DNA from: CAZGBT01 sp964524025
GTDB taxonomy: Archaea; Aenigmatarchaeota; Aenigmatarchaeia; CG10238-14; EX4484-224
Direction of reading: 5' to 3'
DNA: 7,440 nucleotides
Assembly (NCBI GenBank): GCA_964524025.1
Contig: CAZGBT010000022.1
Coordinates: 1-7,440 of the forward strand
Part shown: piece after piece, positions 4,394 through 7,440 of the stretch
How the letters are laid out: each line of letters opens with the position of its first letter
Numbering within the stretch: position 1 is the stretch's first letter
Notes under the pieces: model-generated
The model's input: only the letters and a program-made list of their open reading frames with translations
Databases searched by the model: none
What the model was told of the DNA's origin: nothing
Position numbers and translations under genes: made by a program

Positions 4394-6199
4394 TTGTTAG
4401 AAGATTTCGGTCCAAAAAGTGAAATTAGTAGAAAAATTATTTTGGCTTTGTATAAAAGTTTGGTAAAATCCAAATCTTCCAGAACTAAAATGCTATTCGA
4501 GGATTGGAAGAGAGTTTTTTCTCAGGTTTGTGCTTACTCCAAAGAAAAGTTAGAAGGTTTAGTTGATTACTACGGATTAAAAGACCATAAAATTGTTGAT
4601 GTTGAAAAACTTATGTTTGCTATCCATACTTACTACACAATTTTAATGAAATTACTGACATCTGAAATTGTAACTCTATTTGCAGATAGTTTAATCGGTT
4701 CTTACTTGAAAAGATTGGAAGAAGCTTATTTGAGACGTAGGGGCGAAATGCTTATTGAACTTAAAGAGATGGAAGAAGGTGGAATTTTTGCTGAATTAGG
4801 TATAAAAAACTTCCTGGAAGCTGATTATTTTGCATGGTATTTGGATGAATGGAATGATGAAATTGCTGGACTAATTTATGAAATAGTAAAGAAACTTTTG
4901 GATTACGAGCCAGCAACAATTGAGTTGAGTCCAGAGAGGGTCAAAGACCTATTCAAAAGACTTTATCAAAATCTAGTTCCTAGAACAATTAGGCATAAGC
5001 TTGGAGAATATTTTACCCCAGATTGGCTTGCTGAATTGGTTTTGGATGAAGTTAGTTATGATGGAGATCCTGATAAAAAAGTTTTAGATCCAGCTTGTGG
5101 TTCTGGAACGTTTTTGGTTTTGGTGATAAAGAGAATTAAGGAATATGCTGAAGAACATTTCATTGACAAAAGAACACTTATAGCAAAAATTGTTAAAAAT
5201 GTCCAAGGAATTGATCTAAATCCTTTGGCTGTGTTGGCTGCCAAGGCAAATTATATCATCGCTTTAGCGGATTTACTTAGATACAGACCAAGGGAAGGAA
5301 TAGAAATTCCAATTTATTTGGCAGATTCTATAGCAGTTGGAAGAAGAGTTACTTTAAATGGATGGGAAGTTTATTTAAAAACCGCAGAAGGTGAATTCTG
5401 GATACCTCATGAAGTTTTAGATAAAGGTTTGCTTTCAAAAGTTTTGGAAGACATAGAGTTTTGTACTAAAAATAAATACTCAAAAGAAGATTTCAAACAG
5501 TTCATAAGCAAAAAATACAAACTAGGCAAAAATTCTGTAAAATCTCTAACTCGCCTATACTCGAAAATTATTTATTTACAGAAAAAAGGAAGAAACAAAA
5601 TCTGGACAAGAATACTCAAAAACTCTTTTGCACCTTTGCTAATAGGAAAGTTTGATTTTGTTGTTGGAAATCCTCCCTGGATTAACTGGGAGAACCTGCC
5701 AGAGTTTTACAGAGAAGAAACTAAAGGCTTGTGGGAATGGTATGGTTTGACAAAAACGACTAAAGGCACGGGTTTAGGTAAGGTAAAAAGAGACATGGCG
5801 ATGCTTTTTGTTGCAAGATGTTTGGATAGATTCACAGAAGAAAACGGAAGGTTAGCTTTCTTAATTCCTTTCACAGTTTACAAAACGCAGGCAGGAGCAG
5901 GATTTAGAGAGTTTTTAGCTAAAGGTTACTGGAAAGATGAAAAAACAAACTCTCCATGCAAGGTTTTGAAAATTCACGATTTGGAAGAACTATTACCATT
6001 TGAAGGAGCTATGAATAGAACCTCACTTATAGTTATTGAAAAATCTGGAAAAACGGAATTTCCAATTGAATGTATATACTGGAAATCGGAAAGGAAAAAT
6101 ATAGACCAAGAGCTTACATTAGAAGAAGTCAAAAAAACCACTAAGAGATTTGATTTTATTCTTTTACCTTTAGAGAAAAATAAGCCGGAAACTACATGA
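4394..6199 (+). CDS. N6-adenine DNA methyltransferase fragment of the type IIG gene
   Basis: 601 codons read from TTG 4394. In this frame the coding signal already begins near 4367 with RKPIEAQLLLEDFGPKSEI. A helical connector (1-200) is followed by motif X EYFTPDWLAELV (205-216), the AdoMet-binding motif I VLDPACGSGTFL (230-241), GIDLNPLAVLAAKANY after it, IYLADSIA, and the catalytic motif IV VVGNPPWINW (N426-W429), then MLFVARCLDRFTEENGRLAFLIP. This is a gamma-type N6-adenine methyltransferase that would protect host sites by methylating them. The frame ends at TGA 6197-6199 inside the start of the target recognition region (KPETT-stop-IEITEKAYEG), and the same frame continues in a clearly related sequence. 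TTG 4394 has no ribosome site, so this is a fragment and not a separate gene; coupled restart after the TAG at 4380 is possible but would be weak. Confidence 0.75.
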   Translation: MLEDFGPKSEISRKIILALYKSLVKSKSSRTKMLFEDWKRVFSQVCAYSKEKLEGLVDYYGLKDHKIVDVEKLMFAIHTYYTILMKLLTSEIVTLFADSLIGSYLKRLEEAYLRRRGEMLIELKEMEEGGIFAELGIKNFLEADYFAWYLDEWNDEIAGLIYEIVKKLLDYEPATIELSPERVKDLFKRLYQNLVPRTIRHKLGEYFTPDWLAELVLDEVSYDGDPDKKVLDPACGSGTFLVLVIKRIKEYAEEHFIDKRTLIAKIVKNVQGIDLNPLAVLAAKANYIIALADLLRYRPREGIEIPIYLADSIAVGRRVTLNGWEVYLKTAEGEFWIPHEVLDKGLLSKVLEDIEFCTKNKYSKEDFKQFISKKYKLGKNSVKSLTRLYSKIIYLQKKGRNKIWTRILKNSFAPLLIGKFDFVVGNPPWINWENLPEFYREETKGLWEWYGLTKTTKGTGLGKVKRDMAMLFVARCLDRFTEENGRLAFLIPFTVYKTQAGAGFREFLAKGYWKDEKTNSPCKVLKIHDLEELLPFEGAMNRTSLIVIEKSGKTEFPIECIYWKSERKNIDQELTLEEVKKTTKRFDFILLPLEKNKPETT

Positions 6200-7255
6200 A
6201 TAGAGATAACTGAAAAAGCTTATGAGGGAATAAGAAGGTGCTTTGGTGTAACATCTTATAGAGCTTATGAAGGTGTTAACACTGCACTAAACCAAGTTTA
6301 TTGGATTGAAATAATATCAAAAGAACCGAACGGATTACTAGTAACTAATCCGCCATTATCTGGGCAAAAGAAGAAAGTAAAACAAGTTAAACAAGTTATT
6401 GAAAAAGATTTGATTTATCCTCTAATAAAGGGAAAGGATGTAAAAAAATGGTATGTTATGGAAGAGCGAGGATGGATTATAGTTCCACATGACTCTAAAG
6501 CAGGAAAACCATTAAATGAGAATGAAATAAAAACGAAGTATCCCAAAACTTACAGTTATTTTATTAATTTCAAAGATGAGTTAGAAAAAAGGTCTATTCA
6601 TAAATTGTGGGGCAAAAACAATCCTTTTTATTCTGTTTATGATATTGGAGACTATACATTTTACCAATACAAAGTTGTTTGGAAAGAAGTTTCAGCTAGA
6701 CAACAAAAATTTGGTTTCGAAGTTGCAGTAATTGGGCCCAAAGAAACTAAACCCATTATACTAGACCACACAGTTGTTATGGTCGCTTGTAATAGTTTAG
6801 AAGAAACTCATTATTTAGCTGCAATCCTTAACTCAAATATTGTTTCTCTAGCTTGTCTTTACATGGTAATTAGCGGATTAGAAAATCTTAATATCCCAAA
6901 ATTCAATCCTAAAAATCCACTTCACCAAAAACTTTCTCAACTCTCACAAAAAGCTCACGAAATAGCCAAGAAAATTTATGAAGAAAATAGAGAAGATTTA
7001 AAAGAAGATTTAAAGAAGATTGAAGAAGAAATCGATAAAACTGTTGCTAAACTTTATGGGATAACAGATGATGAGTTAAAGGAAATTAGAAAATGCTTAA
7101 TGATTTTGAAAGAGGGTGAAGTTCCAGAGGAAGAGGACGAAGGTGAGGAAGAGCAACAAATAGTTTTGCCTAAGAAAGATATTGAAATAAAGATAAATCC
7201 TTTGTTGATAAGAGGAAAATGTAGAAAAAGAACTTACAGTTTCTATTCAAAATAA
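6200..7255 (+). CDS. TaqI-like target-recognition fragment and acidic linker of the type IIG gene
   Basis: This segment is in the same frame as the methyltransferase piece and opens immediately after its TGA. FGVTSYRAYEGVNTALNQVYW, DLIYPLIKGKDVKKWYV (around 6407-6457), KYPKTYSYFINFKDELEKRS, DHTVVMVACNSLEETHYLAAILNSNI and ISGLENLNIPKFNP are the succession seen in the C-terminal specificity domain of type IIG/Eco57I-class enzymes. It is followed by a charged coiled region (AHEIAKKIYEENREDLKEDLKK) and an acidic linker EVPEEEDEGEEEQQ. The first start codon in frame is TTG 6410, inside the domain and lacking a ribosome site, so independent translation is unlikely. The last 11 codons before TAA (7223-7255) are out of frame: beyond 7219 the true sequence continues one base to the right. 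Confidence 0.7.
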   Translation: MEITEKAYEGIRRCFGVTSYRAYEGVNTALNQVYWIEIISKEPNGLLVTNPPLSGQKKKVKQVKQVIEKDLIYPLIKGKDVKKWYVMEERGWIIVPHDSKAGKPLNENEIKTKYPKTYSYFINFKDELEKRSIHKLWGKNNPFYSVYDIGDYTFYQYKVVWKEVSARQQKFGFEVAVIGPKETKPIILDHTVVMVACNSLEETHYLAAILNSNIVSLACLYMVISGLENLNIPKFNPKNPLHQKLSQLSQKAHEIAKKIYEENREDLKEDLKKIEEEIDKTVAKLYGITDDELKEIRKCLMILKEGEVPEEEDEGEEEQQIVLPKKDIEIKINPLLIRGKCRKRTYSFYSK

Positions 7256-7440
7256 TACAAATAAACCAATAAAAGATGTTAAATTAGAGATTAAACTAAA
7301 ATCAAAATTGCTTTTAACTAAGACTATAAAAGAAGTTAAACCAAATGATTCAGTTTCTTTGAAATTCACAGTCCTGAAGCTGAATAGTGGAGAATATGAA
7401 CTAGAAATTAACTTTTCCTCGCAAAATGTGAAATTTAAAG
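7221..7440 (+). CDS. C-terminal beta-sandwich (CARDB/Ig-like) fragment of the type IIG gene, partial at window end
   Basis: Skipping the T at 7220 gives 73 open codons to the window edge, starting VEKELTVSIQNNTNKPIKDV and then KLEIKLKSKLL, VKPNDSVSLKFTV and NSGEYELEINFSS. The pattern 'L-x-V-x-I-x-N-x-T-x2-P-I-x-D-V' with later 'G-x-Y-x-L-x-I' is the signature of CARDB/NEAT-like Ig-fold domains common in archaea. The acidic linker just before it (about 7126-7160) suits a tethered extra domain. It would be a protein- or surface-binding appendage; no catalytic residues are seen. The stop codon is outside the window. Confidence 0.55.

Larger units (their letters stand above)
3987..7440 (+). pseudogene. 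Type IIG-like restriction-modification gene, disrupted by three lesions, 3' end outside the window
   Basis: Four consecutive open segments read as one protein of more than 1,150 residues: nuclease (3987-4382), adenine methyltransferase (to 6196), specificity region and acidic linker (6200 to about 7219), and beta-sandwich (7221 to the window end). The order nuclease, methyltransferase, TaqI-like target recognition is that of type IIG enzymes, which cut and methylate DNA with a single chain. Disruptions are a frame change near 4367-4394 (probably with loss of some codons), an in-frame TGA at 6197-6199, and an extra base at about 7220. None of the downstream segments has a good start: their first starts are TTG at 4394 and TTG at 6410, without ribosome sites. 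All known catalytic motifs remain readable, so the damage seems recent. Alternatives are assembly or base-calling errors in a functional gene, or split subunits made by reinitiation. The upstream winged-helix gene is coupled to it. Confidence 0.7.

Noticed and set aside
4355..4400. Programmed ribosomal frameshift joining nuclease and methyltransferase
   Set aside because: The junction lacks a slippery run and the family connector appears shortened, which fits a deletion better than recoding.
1..7440. CRISPR array
   Set aside because: No regularly spaced repeats of 23-40 bp are seen on either strand despite the cas-type gene at the left edge.
1..7440. tRNA, rRNA or insertion sequence
   Set aside because: No cloverleaf-like GC-rich segment, rRNA core motif, transposase motif or terminal inverted repeats were seen.

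Overview
The window looks like a defence island of an AT-rich, probably thermophilic archaeon. Arginine is mostly AGA/AGG, isoleucine ATA is frequent, and proteins are rich in Lys and Glu. Upstream regions carry TTTAAA/ATTAAATA-type TATA boxes rather than bacterial -35/-10 pairs, and two ATGA stop/start overlaps link neighbouring genes. The genus cannot be fixed from sequence alone; a thermophilic Thermoproteota or Euryarchaeota member is the best guess.

Layout. (1) 3-731 (+): the 3' part of a type III CRISPR effector RAMP subunit (Cas7 group, Csx7/Csm3-like), running in from the left edge. A tiny 18-codon ORF (761-817) behind it may be the decayed start of a further RAMP gene. (2) 1738 down to 858 (-): a two-gene operon, a 61-aa zinc-finger protein overlapping by ATGA a cysteine-rich protein with a PD-(D/E/Q)xK-like nuclease signature. 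The second gene contains an in-frame TGA at codon 30. (3) 1789-3579 (+): an intact, divergently transcribed DUF262-DUF1524 (GmrSD-like) restriction protein; its promoter region and that of the zinc-finger gene share one TTTAAA box. (4) 3730-3990 (+): a small winged-helix protein overlapping by ATGA the start of (5) 3987 to beyond 7440 (+): one very large type IIG-like restriction-modification gene. In order it encodes a PD-(D/E)xK nuclease, an N6-adenine methyltransferase, a TaqI-like specificity region, an acidic linker and a beta-sandwich C-terminus. It is split by a frameshift/probable deletion near 4367-4394, an in-frame TGA at 6197-6199, and a one-base shift at 7220.

How they fit together. 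All recognisable genes are anti-invader functions: RNA-guided interference, modification-dependent restriction (DUF262/DUF1524), and restriction-modification with a possible small regulator. The DUF262 gene is the only large complete gene. The type IIG gene and the minus-strand nuclease gene carry lesions, as expected for restriction systems that have lost selection, although assembly error or UGA readthrough must be excluded. The least described part is the zinc-finger plus Cys-rich nuclease-like pair, which shares its promoter region with the DUF262 gene.
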